DNA of 64,000 nucleotides from Rhabditoides inermis. Lineage: Eukaryota > Nematoda > Chromadorea > Rhabditida > Rhabditidae. Below the pieces are notes generated by a model. The model was not told the origin of the DNA and searched no databases. It was given only the letters and a program-made list of their open reading frames with translations. Made by a program: the position numbers and the translations under genes. Each line of letters starts with the position of its first letter. Positions within the stretch are counted from its first letter, which is position 1. Location: NCBI GenBank assembly GCA_963966185.1, contig CAWZYM010000212.1:186001-250000 (forward strand), read 5' to 3'. Positions 45,408 through 60,100 of the stretch are shown piece after piece.

Positions 45408-45580
45408 AATATGGACGTTTGACGTTATTCATTTGTATTGGTATATTTCATCTGTTAGTGTCCACTGTCCGTTATGCGCAGGTTTGTGTTAGTATTTGTA
45501 AACGTTTTATGCATGCGCTTTTGTTGAATTGGGTCAAGACAAACTTAATATCTTTACGCAAGTACTTTTTAACAGATAAT
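45256..45580. mobile_element. foldback/MITE-like element, perfect 105-bp inverted repeats (copy 1)
   Basis: 45256-45360 and 45476-45580 are exact reverse complements over 105 bp, starting ATTATCTGTTAAAAAGTACT. The 115-bp centre (45361-45475) holds a C run and a CT microsatellite. The arms are flanked internally by TA (TA-TCTGTT ... AACAGA-TA), which would fit a Tc1/mariner-type target, but the left side abuts satellite and the right side does not, so a target duplication cannot be confirmed. Non-autonomous, with no protein encoded. Confidence 0.8.
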
Positions 45581-45684
45581 ATATGTGCTTTTGTTGAATT
45601 TCATAGAAATTTCTTCTGTTTCTGATTCCCAAGCTCTGTCGTTAATTTCTCTGCGCGCCCTGCCCGCCTGCCGGGAGAGATTGT
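45259..45684. mobile_element. non-satellite insert 1 with foldback (MITE-like) element
   Basis: Satellite stops at TACACATT and resumes at GCACATTCTG. The left 325 bp is a foldback element (next entry). The rest, 45581-45684, is AT-rich, then a GC-rich GCGCGCCCTGCCCGCCTGCC stretch. The match to insert 2 ends at 45680 (GGGAGAGA). There is no coding capacity for a transposase. Confidence 0.8.
45361..45408. repeat. C run and CT microsatellite inside the foldback
   Basis: CTCTCT, then a run of C, then CTCTCTCTCC and a (CT)n run. The same sequence of the same length is present in copy 2 (50417-50464). Confidence 0.9.
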
Positions 45685-48600
45685 GCACATTCTGTACATT
45701 CTACACATTCTACACATTCTACACATTCTACACATTCTACACATTCTACACATTCTACACATTCTACACATTCTACACATTCTACACATTCTACACATTC
45801 TACACATTCTACACATTCTACACATTCTACACATTCTACACATTCTACACATTCTACACATTCTACACATTCTACACATTCTACACATTCTACACATTCT
45901 ACACATTCTACACATTCTACACATTCTGAACATTCTACACATTCTACACATCACACGTTCTGCACAATCTGCACATTCTACACATTCTACACATTCTACA
46001 CATTCGGCACATTGTACACATTCTACACATTCTGCACATTCTGTACATTCTGCACATTCTATACATTTTGCACATTCTGCACATTCTGCACATTCTGCAC
46101 ATTCTACACATTCTGCACCATCTACGCATTCTGCACATTCTACACGTTCTGCACATTCTGCACTTTCTACACATTCTACACATTCTGCACATTCTACACA
46201 TTCTGCACAATCTACGCATTCTGCACATTCTACACGTTCTGCACATTCTGCACTTTCTACACATTCTACACATTCTACACATTCTACACATTCTACACAT
46301 TCGGCACATTGTACACATTCTACACATTCTGCACAATCTACGCAATCTGCACAATCTGCACTTTCTACACATTCTACACATTCTACACATTCTACACATT
46401 CTACACATTCTACACATTCTACACATTCTACACATTCTACACATTCTACACATTCTACACATTCTACACATTCTAAACATTCTACACATTCTACACATCA
46501 CACGTTCTGCACAATCTGTACATTCTACACATTCTACACATTCTACACATTCTGCACATTCTACATAATTTGCACATTCTTTACATTCTACACATTCTAC
46601 ACATTCTACACATTATGCACATTCTGCACATTCTACACATTCTACACATTCTACACATTCTACACATTCTACACATTCTACACTATCTACACATTCTACA
46701 CAATCTACACATTCTACACATTCTACACATTCTACACATTCTACACATTCTACACATTCTACACATTCTGCACATTCTGTATATTCTGCACATTCTATAC
46801 ATTTTGCACATTCTGCACATTCTGCACATTCTGCACATTCTACACATTCTACACATTCTGCACAATCTACGCATTCTGCACATTCTACACGTTCTGCACA
46901 TTCTGCACTTTCTACACATTCTACACATTCTGCACATTCTACACATTCTGCACAATCTACGCATTCTGCACATTCTACACGTTCTGCACATTCTGCACTT
47001 TCTACACATTCTACACATTCTACACATTCTGCACATTCTACACATTCTACACATTCTACACATTCTACACATTCTACACATTCTACACATTCTGTACATT
47101 CGGCACATTCTATACATTTTGCACATTCTGCACATTCTGCACATTCTACACATTCTACACATTCTACACATTTTACACATTCCATACATTTTGCACATTC
47201 TGCACATTCTGCACATTCTGCACATTCTACACATTCTGCACAATCTACGCATTCTGCACATTCTACACGTTCTGCACATTCTGCACTTTCTACACATTCT
47301 ACACATCACACGTTCTGCACAATCTGCACTTTCTACACGTTCTACACATTCTTTACATTCTACACATTCTACACATTCTACACATTCTACACATTCTACA
47401 CATTCTACACATTCTACACATTCTTCACATTCTACACATTCTACACATTCTACACATTCTACACATTCTACACATTCTACACATTCTACACATTCTACAC
47501 ATTCTACACATTCTACACATTCTACACATTCTACACATTCTACACATTCTACACATTCTACACATTCTACACATTCTACACATTCTACACATTCTACACA
47601 TTCTACACATTCTGAACATTCTACACATTCTACACATCACACGTTCTGCACAATCTGCACATTCTACACATTCTACACATTCTACACATTCGGCACATTG
47701 TACACATTCTACACATTCTGCACATTCTGTACATTCTGCACATTCTATACATTTTGCACATTCTGCACATTCTGCACATTCTGCACATTCTACACATTCT
47801 GCACCATCTACGCATTCTGCACGTTCTGCACATTCTGCACTTTCTACACATTCTACACATTCTGCACATTCTACACATTCTGCACAATCTACGCATTCTG
47901 CACATTCTACACGTTCTGCACATTCTGCACTTTCTACACATTCTACACATTCTACACATTCTACACATTCTACACATTCGGCACATTGTACACATTCTAC
48001 ACATTCTGCACATTCTGTACATTCTGCACATTCTATACATTTTGCACATTCTGCACATTCTGCACATTCTACACATTCTGCACAATCTACGCATTCTGCA
48101 CAATCTGCACTTTCTACACATTCTACACATTCTACACATTCTACACATTCTACACATTCTACACATTCTACACATTCTACACATTCTACACATTCTACAC
48201 ATTCTACACATTCTACACATTCTACACATTCTACACATTCTACACATTCTACACATTCTACACATCACACGTTCTGCACAATCTGCACATTCTACACATT
48301 CTACACATTCTGCACATTCTACATAATTTGCACATTCTTTACATTCTACACATTCTACACATTCTACACATTATGCACATTCTGCACATTCTACACATTC
48401 TACACATTCTACACATTCTACACATTCTACACATTCTACACATTCTACACATTCTACACAATCTACACATTCTACACATTCTACACATTCTACACATTCT
48501 GAACATTCTACACATTCTACACATCACACGTTCTGCACAATCTGCACATTCTACACACACTGCACATTCTACACATTCTGCACATTCTACACATTTTGCA

Positions 48601-50314
48601 CATTCTACACATTCTACACATTCTACACATTCTACACATTCTACACATTCTACACATTCTACACATTCTAAACATTCTACACATTCTACACATCACACGT
48701 TCTGCACAATCTGCACTTCTACACATTCTACACATTCTACACATTCTACACATTCTACACATTCTACACATTCTACACATTCTACACATTCTACACATTC
48801 TACACATTCTACACATTCTACACATTCTACACATTCTACACATTCTACACATTCTACACATTCTACACATTCTGAACATTCTACACATTCTACACATCAC
48901 ACGTTCTGCACTATCTACACATTCTACACATTCTACACATTCTACACATTCTGCACATTCTACATAATTTGCACATTCTTTACATTCTACACATTCTACA
49001 CATCCTACACATTATGCACATTCTGCACATTCTACACATTCTACACATTCTACACATTCTACACATTCTACACATTCTACACATACTACACATTCTACAC
49101 ATTCTACACAATCTACACATTCTACACATTCTACACATTCTACACATTCGGCACATTGTACACATTCTACACATTCTGCACATTCTGTACATTCTGCACA
49201 TTCTATACATTTTGCACATTCTGCACATTCTGCACATTCTGCACATTCTACACATTCTGCACATTCTACATAATTTGCACATTCTTTACATTCTACACAT
49301 TCTACACATCCTACACATTATGCACATTCTGCACATTCTACACATTCTACACATTCTACACATTCTGCACAATCTACGCATTCTGCACATTCTACACGTT
49401 CTGCACATTCTGCACATTCTACACATTCTACACATTCTACACATTCTACACATTCTACACATTCTACACATTCTACACATTCTACACATTCTACACATTC
49501 TACACATTCTACACATTCTACACATTCTACACATTCTACACATTCTACACATTCTACACATTCTACACATTCTACACATTCTACACATTCTACACATTCT
49601 ACACATTCTACACATTCTACACATTCTACACATTCTACACATCACACGTTCTGCACAATCTGCACATTCTACACATTCTACACATTCTACACATTCGGCA
49701 CATTGTACACATTCTACACATTCTGCACATTCTGTACATTCTGCACATTCTATACATTTTGCACATTCTGCACATTCTGCACATTCTGCACATTCTACAC
49801 ATTCTGCACCATCTACGCATTCTGCACATTCTACACGTTCTGCACATTCTGCACTTTCTACACATTCTACACATTCTGCACATTCTACACATTCTGCACA
49901 ATCTACGCATTCTGCACATTCTACACGTTCTGCACATTCTGCACTTTCTACACATTCTACACATTCTACACATTCTACACATTCTACACATTCGGCACAT
50001 TGTACACATTCTACACATTCTGCACAATCCACGCAATCTGCACAATCTGCACTTTCTACACATTCTACACATTCTACACATTCTACACATTCTACACATT
50101 CTACACATTCTACACATTCTACACATTCTACACATTCTAAACATTCTACACATTCTACACATCACACGTTCTGCACAATCTGTACATTCTACACATTCTA
50201 CACATTCTACACATTCTGCACATTCTACATAATTTGCACATTCTTTACATTCTACACATTCTACACATTCTACACATTATGCACATTCTGCACATTCTAC
50301 ACATTCTACACATT
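45685..50314 (+). repeat. 9-bp satellite, second block
   Basis: Same unit and same domain 2 markers as the preceding block. It is the second copy of the 5.05-kb duplication. Confidence 0.95.
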
Positions 50315-50430
50315 ATCTGTTAAAAAGTACTTGCGTAAAGATATTAAGTTTGTCTTGACCCAATTCAACAAAAGCGCATGCATAAAACGTTTACAAATAC
50401 TAACACAAACCTGCGCCTCTCTCCCCCCCC

Positions 50431-50463
<33 letters not shown>

Positions 50464-50636
50464 AATATGGACGTTTGACGTTATTCATTTGTATTGGTAT
50501 ATTTCATCTGTTAGTGTCCACTGTCCGTTATGCGCAGGTTTGTGTTAGTATTTGTAAACGTTTTATGCATGCGCTTTTGTTGAATTGGGTCAAGACAAAC
50601 TTAATATCTTTACGCAAGTACTTTTTAACAGATAAT
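50312..50636. mobile_element. foldback/MITE-like element (copy 2)
   Basis: The arms are 50312-50416 and 50532-50636, exact reverse complements. The element appears identical to copy 1, exactly 5056 bp away, microsatellite length included. This copy is followed by 513 bp of further single-copy sequence that copy 1 lacks. Confidence 0.8.
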
Positions 50637-51149
50637 ATATGTGCTTTTGTTGAATTTCATAGAAATTTCTTCTGTTTCTGATTCCCAAGCTCTGTCGTTA
50701 ATTTCTCTGCGCGCCCTGCCCGCCTGCCGGGAGAGAGAGCTAGCCAGAGTGCCGGGAAACCCAAAACAACGCAAACCCGGCGCGAATTAGACGCTGGCGG
50801 CGGCGAGGCGAACTACACTCAAAGTGCTAGTTGGAGAACACGCGCAGAAAACGCCGAGAGAGTACGCTTTCGGCAGAGAGTCAGCGTTACCGGACACGAC
50901 ATCCACCCACCCACCCACACGCTGGCCTCTCACCTCATGGGTGCGCGAGATCGCTCATAACTTCTTTCGGAGAAAAGAAACAAAGATGCCATCAATTAGT
51001 GATATGGCCTACGGAACCGTGCGAATCTAACTAACATAAATTGGATGAGTTCGCATTCCTGCTTACATGATTTTTGGATATCGCTTCTTGAAAAATCTGG
51101 CGCGAGCCCTATCCTAAGCCAAAAGAGAGGGCGCTGCGCGCCCTCTCTA
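50315..51149. other. non-satellite insert 2 (longer form)
   Basis: 835 bp. 50315-50736 equals insert 1. 50737-51149 is present only here. The latter is GC-rich at first (GGCGGCGGCGAGGCG), has CCACCCACCCACCCACAC and ends in a hairpin (51124-51148). A possible ATT direct repeat flanks the insert (CACATT at the left, AATTCTAC at the right). Short open frames of about 68 codons show no recognisable domain. Insert 1 may be a truncated copy of this longer form. Confidence 0.7.
51124..51148. repeat. GC-rich hairpin at the insert/satellite junction
   Basis: AGAGAGGGCGC and GCGCCCTCTCT are perfect 11-bp arms around TGC. Satellite resumes two bases later. Confidence 0.85.
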
Positions 51150-54100
51150 ATTCTACACATTCTACACATTCTACACATTCTACACTATCTACACATTCTA
51201 CACAATCTACACATTCTACACATTCTACACATTCTACACATTCTACACATTCTACACATTCTACACATTCTGCACATTCTGTACATTCTGCACATTCTAT
51301 ACATTTTGCACATTCTGCACATTCTGCACATTCTGCACATTCTACACATTCTGCACAATCTACGCATTCTGCACATTCTACACGTTCTGCACATTCTGCA
51401 CTTTCTACACATTCTACACATTCTGCACATTCTACACATTCTGCACAATCTACGCATTCTGCACATTCTACACGTTCTGCACATTCTGCACTTTCTACAC
51501 ATTCTACACATTCTACACATTCTGCACATTCTACACATTCTACACATTCTACACATTCTACACATTCTACACATTCTACACATTCTGTACATTCGGCACA
51601 TTCTATACATTTTGCACATTCTGCACATTCTGCACATTCTACACATTCTACACATTCTACACATTCTACACATTCTACACATTCCATACATTTTGCACAT
51701 TCTGCACATTCTGCACATTCTGCACATTCTACACATTCTGCACAATCTACGCATTCTGCACATTCTACACGTTCTGCACATTCTGCACTTTCTACACATT
51801 CTACACATCACACGTTCTGCACAATCTGCACTTTCTACACATTCTACACATTCTTTACATTCTACACATTCTACACATTCTACACATTCTACACATTCTA
51901 CACATTCTACACATTCTACACATTCTACACATTCTACACATTCTACACATTCTACACATTCTACACATTCTACACATTCTACACATTCTACACATTCTAC
52001 ACATTCTACACATTCTACACATTCTACACATTCTACACATTCTACACATTCTACACATTCTACACATTCTACACATTCTACACATTCTACACATTCTACA
52101 CATTCTACACATTCTACACATTCTACACATTCTACACATTCTACACATTCTACACATTCTACACATTCTACACATCACACGTTCTGCACAATCTGCACAT
52201 TCTACACATTCTACACATTCTACACATTCGGCACATTGTACACATTCTACACATTCTGCACATTCTGTACATTCTGCACATTCTATACATTTTGCACATT
52301 CTGCACATTCTGCACATTCTGCACATTCTACACATTCTGCACCATCTACGCATTCTGCACGTTCTGCACATTCTGCACTTTCTACACATTCTACACATTC
52401 TGCACATTCTACACATTCTGCACAATCTACGCATTCTGCACATTCTACACGTTCTGCACATTCTGCACTTTCTACACATTCTACACATTCTACACATTCT
52501 ACACATTTGGCACATTGTACACATTCTACACATTCTGCACATTCTGTACATTCTGCACATTCTATACATTTTGCACATTCTGCACATTCTGCACATTCTG
52601 CACATTCTACACATTCTGCACAATCTACGCATTCTGCACAATCTGCACTTTCTACACATTCTACACATTCTACACATTCTACACATTCTACACATTCTAC
52701 ACATTCTACACATTCTACACATTCTACACATTCTACACATTCTACACATTCTACACATTCTAAACATTCTACACATTCTACACATCACACGTTCTGCACA
52801 ATCTGCACATTCTACACATTCTACACATTCTGCACATTCTACATAATTTGCACATTCTTTACATTCTACACATTCTACACATTCTACACATTATGCACAT
52901 TCTGCACATTCTACACATTCTACACATTCTACACATTCTACACATCACACGTTCTGCACAATCTGCACTTTCTACACATTCTACACATTCTACACATTCT
53001 ACACATTCTACACATTCTACACATTCTACACATTCTACACATTCTACACAATCTACACATTCTACACATTCTACACAATCTACACATTCTACACATTCTA
53101 CACATTCTACACATTCTACACATTCTACACATTCTACACATTCTGCACATTCTGTACATTCTGCACATTCTATACATTTTGCACATTCTGCACATTCTGC
53201 ACATTCTGCAAATTCTACACATTCTGCACATTCTACACATTCTGCACATTCTACACATTCTACACATTCTACACATTCTACACATTCTACACATTCTACA
53301 CATTCTGCACATTCTGTACATTCTGCACATTCTATACATTTTGCACATTCTGCACATTCTGCACATTCTGCACATTCTACACATTCTGCACATTCTACAT
53401 AATTTGCACATTCTTTACATTCTACACAATCTACACATCCTACACATTATGTACATTCGGCACATTCTATACATTTTGCACATTCTGCACATTCTGCACA
53501 TTCTACACATTCTACACATTCTACACATTCTACACATTCCATACATTTTGCACATTCTGCACATTCTGCACATTCTGCACATTCTACACATTCTGCACAA
53601 TCTACGCATTCTGCACATTCTACACGTTCTGCACATTCTGCACTTTCTACACATTCTACACATCACACGTTCTGCACAATCTACACATTCTACACATTCT
53701 ACACATTCTACACATTCTACACATTCTACACATTCTACACATTCTACACATCCTACACATTATGTACATTCGGCACATTCTATACATTTTGCACATTCTG
53801 CACATTCTGCACATTCTGCACATTCTACACATTCTACACATTCTACACATTCTACACATTCTACACATTCTACACATTCTACACATTCTACACATTCTAC
53901 ACATTCTACACATTCTACACATTCTACACATTCTACACATTCTACACATTCTACACATTCTACACATTCTACACATTCTACACATTCTACACATTCTACA
54001 CATTCTACACATTCTACACATTCTACACATTCTACACATTCTACACATTCTACACATTCTACACATTCTACACATTCTACACATTCTACACATTCTACTC

Positions 54101-57100
54101 ATTCTACACATCACACGTTCTGCACAATCTGCACATTCTACACATTCTACACATTCTACACATTCGGCACATTGTACACATTCTACACATTCTGCACATT
54201 CTGTACATTCTGCACATTCTATACATTTTGCACATTCTGCACATTCTGCACATTCTGCACATTCTACACATTCTGCACCATCTACGCATTCTGCACATTC
54301 TACACGTTCTGCACATTCTGCACTTTCTACACAATCTACACATTCTGCACATTCTACACATTCTGCACAATCTACGCATTCTGCACATTCTACACGTTCT
54401 GCACATTCTGCACTTTCTACACATTCTACACATTCTACACATTCTACACATTTGGCACATTGTACACATTCTACACATTCTGCACATTCTGTACATTCTG
54501 CACATTCTATACATTTTGCACATTCTGCACATTCTGCACATTCTGCACATTCTACACATTCTGCACAATCTACGCATTCTGCACAATCTGCACTTTCTAC
54601 ACATTCTACACATTCTACACATTCTACACATTCTACACATTCTACACATTCTACACATTCTACACATTCTACACATTCTACACATTCTACACATTCTACA
54701 CATCACACGTTCTGCACAATCTGCACATTCTACACATCACACGTTCTGCACAATCTGCACATTCTACACACACTGCACATTCTACACATTCTGCACATTC
54801 TACACATTTTGCACATTCTACACATTCTACACATTCTACACATTCTACACATTCTACACATTCTACACATTCTACACATTCTAAACATTCTACACATTCT
54901 ACACATCACACGTTCTGCACAATCTGCACTTTCTACACATTCTACACATTCTACACATTCTACACATTCTACACATTCTACACATTCTACACATTCTACA
55001 CATTCTACACATTCTACACATTCTACACATTCTACACATTCTACACATTCTACACATTCTACACATTCTACACATTCTACACATTCTACACATTCTACAC
55101 ATCACACGTTCTGCACTATCTGCACATTCTACACATTCTACACATTCTACACATTCTGCACATTCTACATAATTTGCACATTCTTTACATTCTACACATT
55201 CTACACATTCTACACATTCTACACATTCTACACATTCTACACATTCTACACATTCTACACATTCTACACATTCTACACATTCTACACATTCTACACATTC
55301 TACACATTCTACACATTCTACACATTCTGAACATTCTACACATTCTACACATCACACGTTCTGCACTATCTGCACATTCTACACATTCTACACATTCTAC
55401 ACATTCTGCACATTCTACATAATTTGCACATTCTTTACATTCTACACATTCTACACATTCTACACATTCTACACATTCTACACATTCTACACATTCTACA
55501 CATTCTACACATTCTACACATTCTACACATTCTACACATTCTACACATTCTACACATTCTACACATTCTACACATTCTACACATTCTATACATTCTACAC
55601 ATTCTACACATTCTACACATTCTACACATTCTACACATTCTACACATTCTACACATTCTACACATTCTACACATTCTACACATTCTACACATTCTACACA
55701 TTCTACACATTCTACACATTCTACACATTCTACACATTCTGAACATTCTACACATTCTACACATCACACGTTCTGCACAATCTGCACATTCTACACATTC
55801 TACACATTCTACACATTCGGCACATTGTACACATTCTACACATTCTGCACATTCTGTACATTCTGCACATTCTATACATTTTGCACATTCTGCACATTCT
55901 GCACATTCTGCACATTCTACACATTCTGCACCATCTACGCATTCTGCACATTCTACACGTTCTGCACATTCTGCACTTTCTACACATTCTACACATTCTG
56001 CACATTCTACACATTCTGCACAATCTACGCATTCTGCACATTCTACACGTTCTGCACATTCTGCACTTTCTACACATTCTACACATTCTACACATTCTAC
56101 ACATTCTACACATTCGGCACATTGTACACATTCTACACATTCTGCACAATCTACGCAATCTGCACAATCTGCACTTTCTACACATGCTACACATTCTACA
56201 CATTCTACACATTCTACACATTCTACACATTCTACACATTCTACACATTCTACACATTCTACACATTCTACACATTCTACACATTCTACACATTCTACAC
56301 ATTCTAAACATTCTACACATTCTACACACCACACGTTCTGCACAATCTGTACATTCTACACATTCTACACATTCTACACATTCTGCACATTCTACATAAT
56401 TTGCACATTCTTTACATTCTACACATTCTACACATTCTACACATTATGCACATTCTGCACATTCTACACATTCTACACATTCTACACATTCTACACATTC
56501 TACACATTCTACACTATCTACACATTCTACACAATCTACACATTCTACACATTCTACACATTCTACACATTCTACACATTCTACACATTCTACACATTCT
56601 GCACATTCTGTATATTCTGCACATTCTATACATTTTGCACATTCTGCACATTCTGCACATTCTGCACATTCTACACATTCTACACATTCTGCACAATCTA
56701 CGCATTCTGCACATTCTACACGTTCTGCACATTCTGCACTTTCTACACATTCTACACATTCTGCACATTCTACACATTCTGCACAATCTACGCATTCTGC
56801 ACATTCTACACGTTCTGCACATTCTGCACTTTCTACACATTCTACACATTCTACACATTCTGCACATTCTACACATTCTACACATTCTACACATTCTACA
56901 CATTCTACACATTCTACACATTCTGTACATTCGGCACATTCTATACATTTTGCACATTCTGCACATTCTGCACATTCTACACATTCTACACATTCTGCAC
57001 AATCTACGCATTCTGCACATTCTACACGTTCTGCACATTCTGCACTTTCTACACATTCTACACATCACACGTTCTGCACAATCTGCACTTTCTACACATT

Positions 57101-60100
57101 CTACACATTCTTTACATTCTACACATTCTACACATTCTACACATTCTACACATTCTACACATTCTACACATTCTACACATTCTACACATTCTACACATTC
57201 TACACATTCTACACATTCTACACATTCTACACATTCTACACATTCTACACATTCTACACATTCTACACATTCTACACATTCTACACATTCTACACATTCT
57301 ACACATTCTACACATTCTACACATTCTACACATTCTACACATTCTACACATTCTACACATTCTACACATTCTACACATTCTACACATTCTACACATTCTA
57401 CACATTCTACACATTCTACACATTCTACACATTCTACACATTCTGAACATTCTACACATTCTACACATCACACGTTCTGCACAATCTGCACATTCTACAC
57501 ATTCTACACATTCTACACATTCGGCACATTGTACACATTCTACACATTCTGCACATTCTGTACATTCTGCACATTCTATACATTTTGCACATTCTGCACA
57601 TTCTGCACATTCTGCACATTCTACACATTCTGCACCATCTACGCATTCTGCACGTTCTGCACATTCTGCACTTTCTACACATTCTACACATTCTGCACAT
57701 TCTACACATTCTGCACAATCTACGCATTCTGCACATTCTACACGTTCTGCACATTCTGCACTTTCTACACATTCTACACATTCTACACATTCTACACATT
57801 CGGCACATTGTACACATTCTACACATTCTGCACATTCTGTACATTCTGCACATTCTATACATTTTGCACATTCTGCACATTCTGCACATTCTGCACATTC
57901 TACACATTCTGCACAATCTACGCATTCTGCACAATCTGCACTTTCTACACATTCTACACGTTCTACACATTCTACACATTCTACACATTCTACACATTCT
58001 ACACATTCTACACATTCTACACATTCTACACATTCTACACATTCTACACATTCTACACATTCTACACATCACACGTTCTGCACAATCTGCACATTCTACA
58101 CATTCTACACATTCTGCACATTCTACATAATTTGCACATTCTTTACATTCTACACATTCTACACATTCTACACATTATGCACATTCTGCACATTCTACAC
58201 ATTCTACACATTCTACACATTCTACACATTCTACACATTCTACACATTCTACACATTCTGAACATTCTACACATTCTACACATCACACGTTCTGCACAAT
58301 CTGCACATTCTACACACACTGCACATTCTACACATTCTGCACATTCTACACATTTTGCACATTCTACACATTCTACACATTCTACACATTCTACACATTC
58401 TACACATTCTACACATTCTACACATTCTAAACATTCTACACATTCTACACATCACACGTTCTGCACAATCTGCACTTCTACACATTCTACACATTCTACA
58501 CATTCTACACATTCTACACATTCTACACATTCTACACATTCTACACATTCTACACATTCTACACATTCTACACATTCTACACATTCTACACATTCTACAC
58601 ATTCTACACATTCTACACATTCTACACATTCTACACATTCTACACATTCTGAACATTCTACACATTCTACACATCACACGTTCTGCACTATCTACACATT
58701 CTACACATTCTACACATTCTACACATTCTGCACATTCTACATAATTTGCACATTCTTTACATTCTACACATTCTACACATCCTACACATTATGCACATTC
58801 TGCACATTCTACACATTCTACACATTCTACACATTCTACACATTCTACACATTCTACACATACTACACATTCTACACATTCTACACAATCTACACATTCT
58901 ACACATTCTACACATTCTACACATTCGGCACATTGTACACATTCTACACATTCTGCACATTCTGTACATTCTGCACATTCTATACATTTTGCACATTCTG
59001 CACATTCTGCACATTCTGCACATTCTGCACATTCTACACATTCTGCACATTCTACATAATTTGCACATTCTTTACATTCTACACATTCTACACATCCTAC
59101 ACATTATGCACATTCTGCACATTCTACACATTCTACACATTCTACACATTCTGCACAATCTACGCATTCTGCACATTCTACACGTTCTGCACATTCTGCA
59201 CATTCTACACATTCTACACATTCTACACATTCTACACATTCTACACATTCTACACATTCTACACATTCTACGCATTCTACACATTCTACACATTCTACAC
59301 ATTCTACACATTCTACACATTCTACACATTCTACACATTCTACACATTCTACACATTCTACACATTCTACACATTCTACACATTCTACACATTCTACACA
59401 TCACACGTTCTGCACAATCTGCACATTCTACACATTCTACACATTCTACACATTCGGCACATTGTACACATTCTACACATTCTGCACATTCTGTACATTC
59501 TGCACATTCTATACATTTTGCACATTCTGCACATTCTGCACATTCTGCACATTCTACACATTCTGCACCATCTACGCATTCTGCACATTCTACACGTTCT
59601 GCACATTCTGCACTTTCTACACATTCTACACATTCTGCACATTCTACACATTCTGCACAATCTACGCATTCTGCACATTCTACACGTTCTGCACATTCTG
59701 CACTTTCTACACATTCTACACATTCTACACATTCTACACATTCTACACATTCGGCACATTGTACACATTCTACACATTCTGCACAATCTACGCAATCTGC
59801 ACAATCTGCACTTTCTACACATTCTACACATTCTACACATTCTACACATTCTACACATTCTACACATTCTACACATTCTACACATTCTACACATTCTAAA
59901 CATTCTACACATTCTACACATCACACGTTCTGCACAATCTGTACATTCTACACATTCTACACATTCTACACATTCTGCACATTCTACATAATTTGCACAT
60001 TCTTTACATTCTACACATTCTACACATTCTACACATTATGCACATTCTGCACATTCTACACATTCTACACATTCTACACATTCTACACATTCTACACATT

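Larger units (their letters stand above)
40600..50736 (+). repeat. tandem duplication of about 5.05 kb including the foldback insert
   Basis: The variant pattern and insert of about 40.6-45.68 kb are repeated at about 45.68-50.74 kb. Matching marks lie 5038 bp apart near the left (40911 and 45949), 5047 bp apart in the middle (41631 and 46678) and 5056 bp apart at the insert (45259 and 50315). The drift of nine bases at a time fits gain of single satellite units since the duplication. The 422-bp insert part looks identical in both copies, its CT microsatellite included. The left border falls in uniform satellite and cannot be placed exactly. An assembly artefact cannot be excluded. Confidence 0.85.

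Noticed and set aside
45419..45625. 68-codon frame, repeated at 50475-50681
   Set aside because: It reads through one arm of the foldback element. The duplication explains its conservation.
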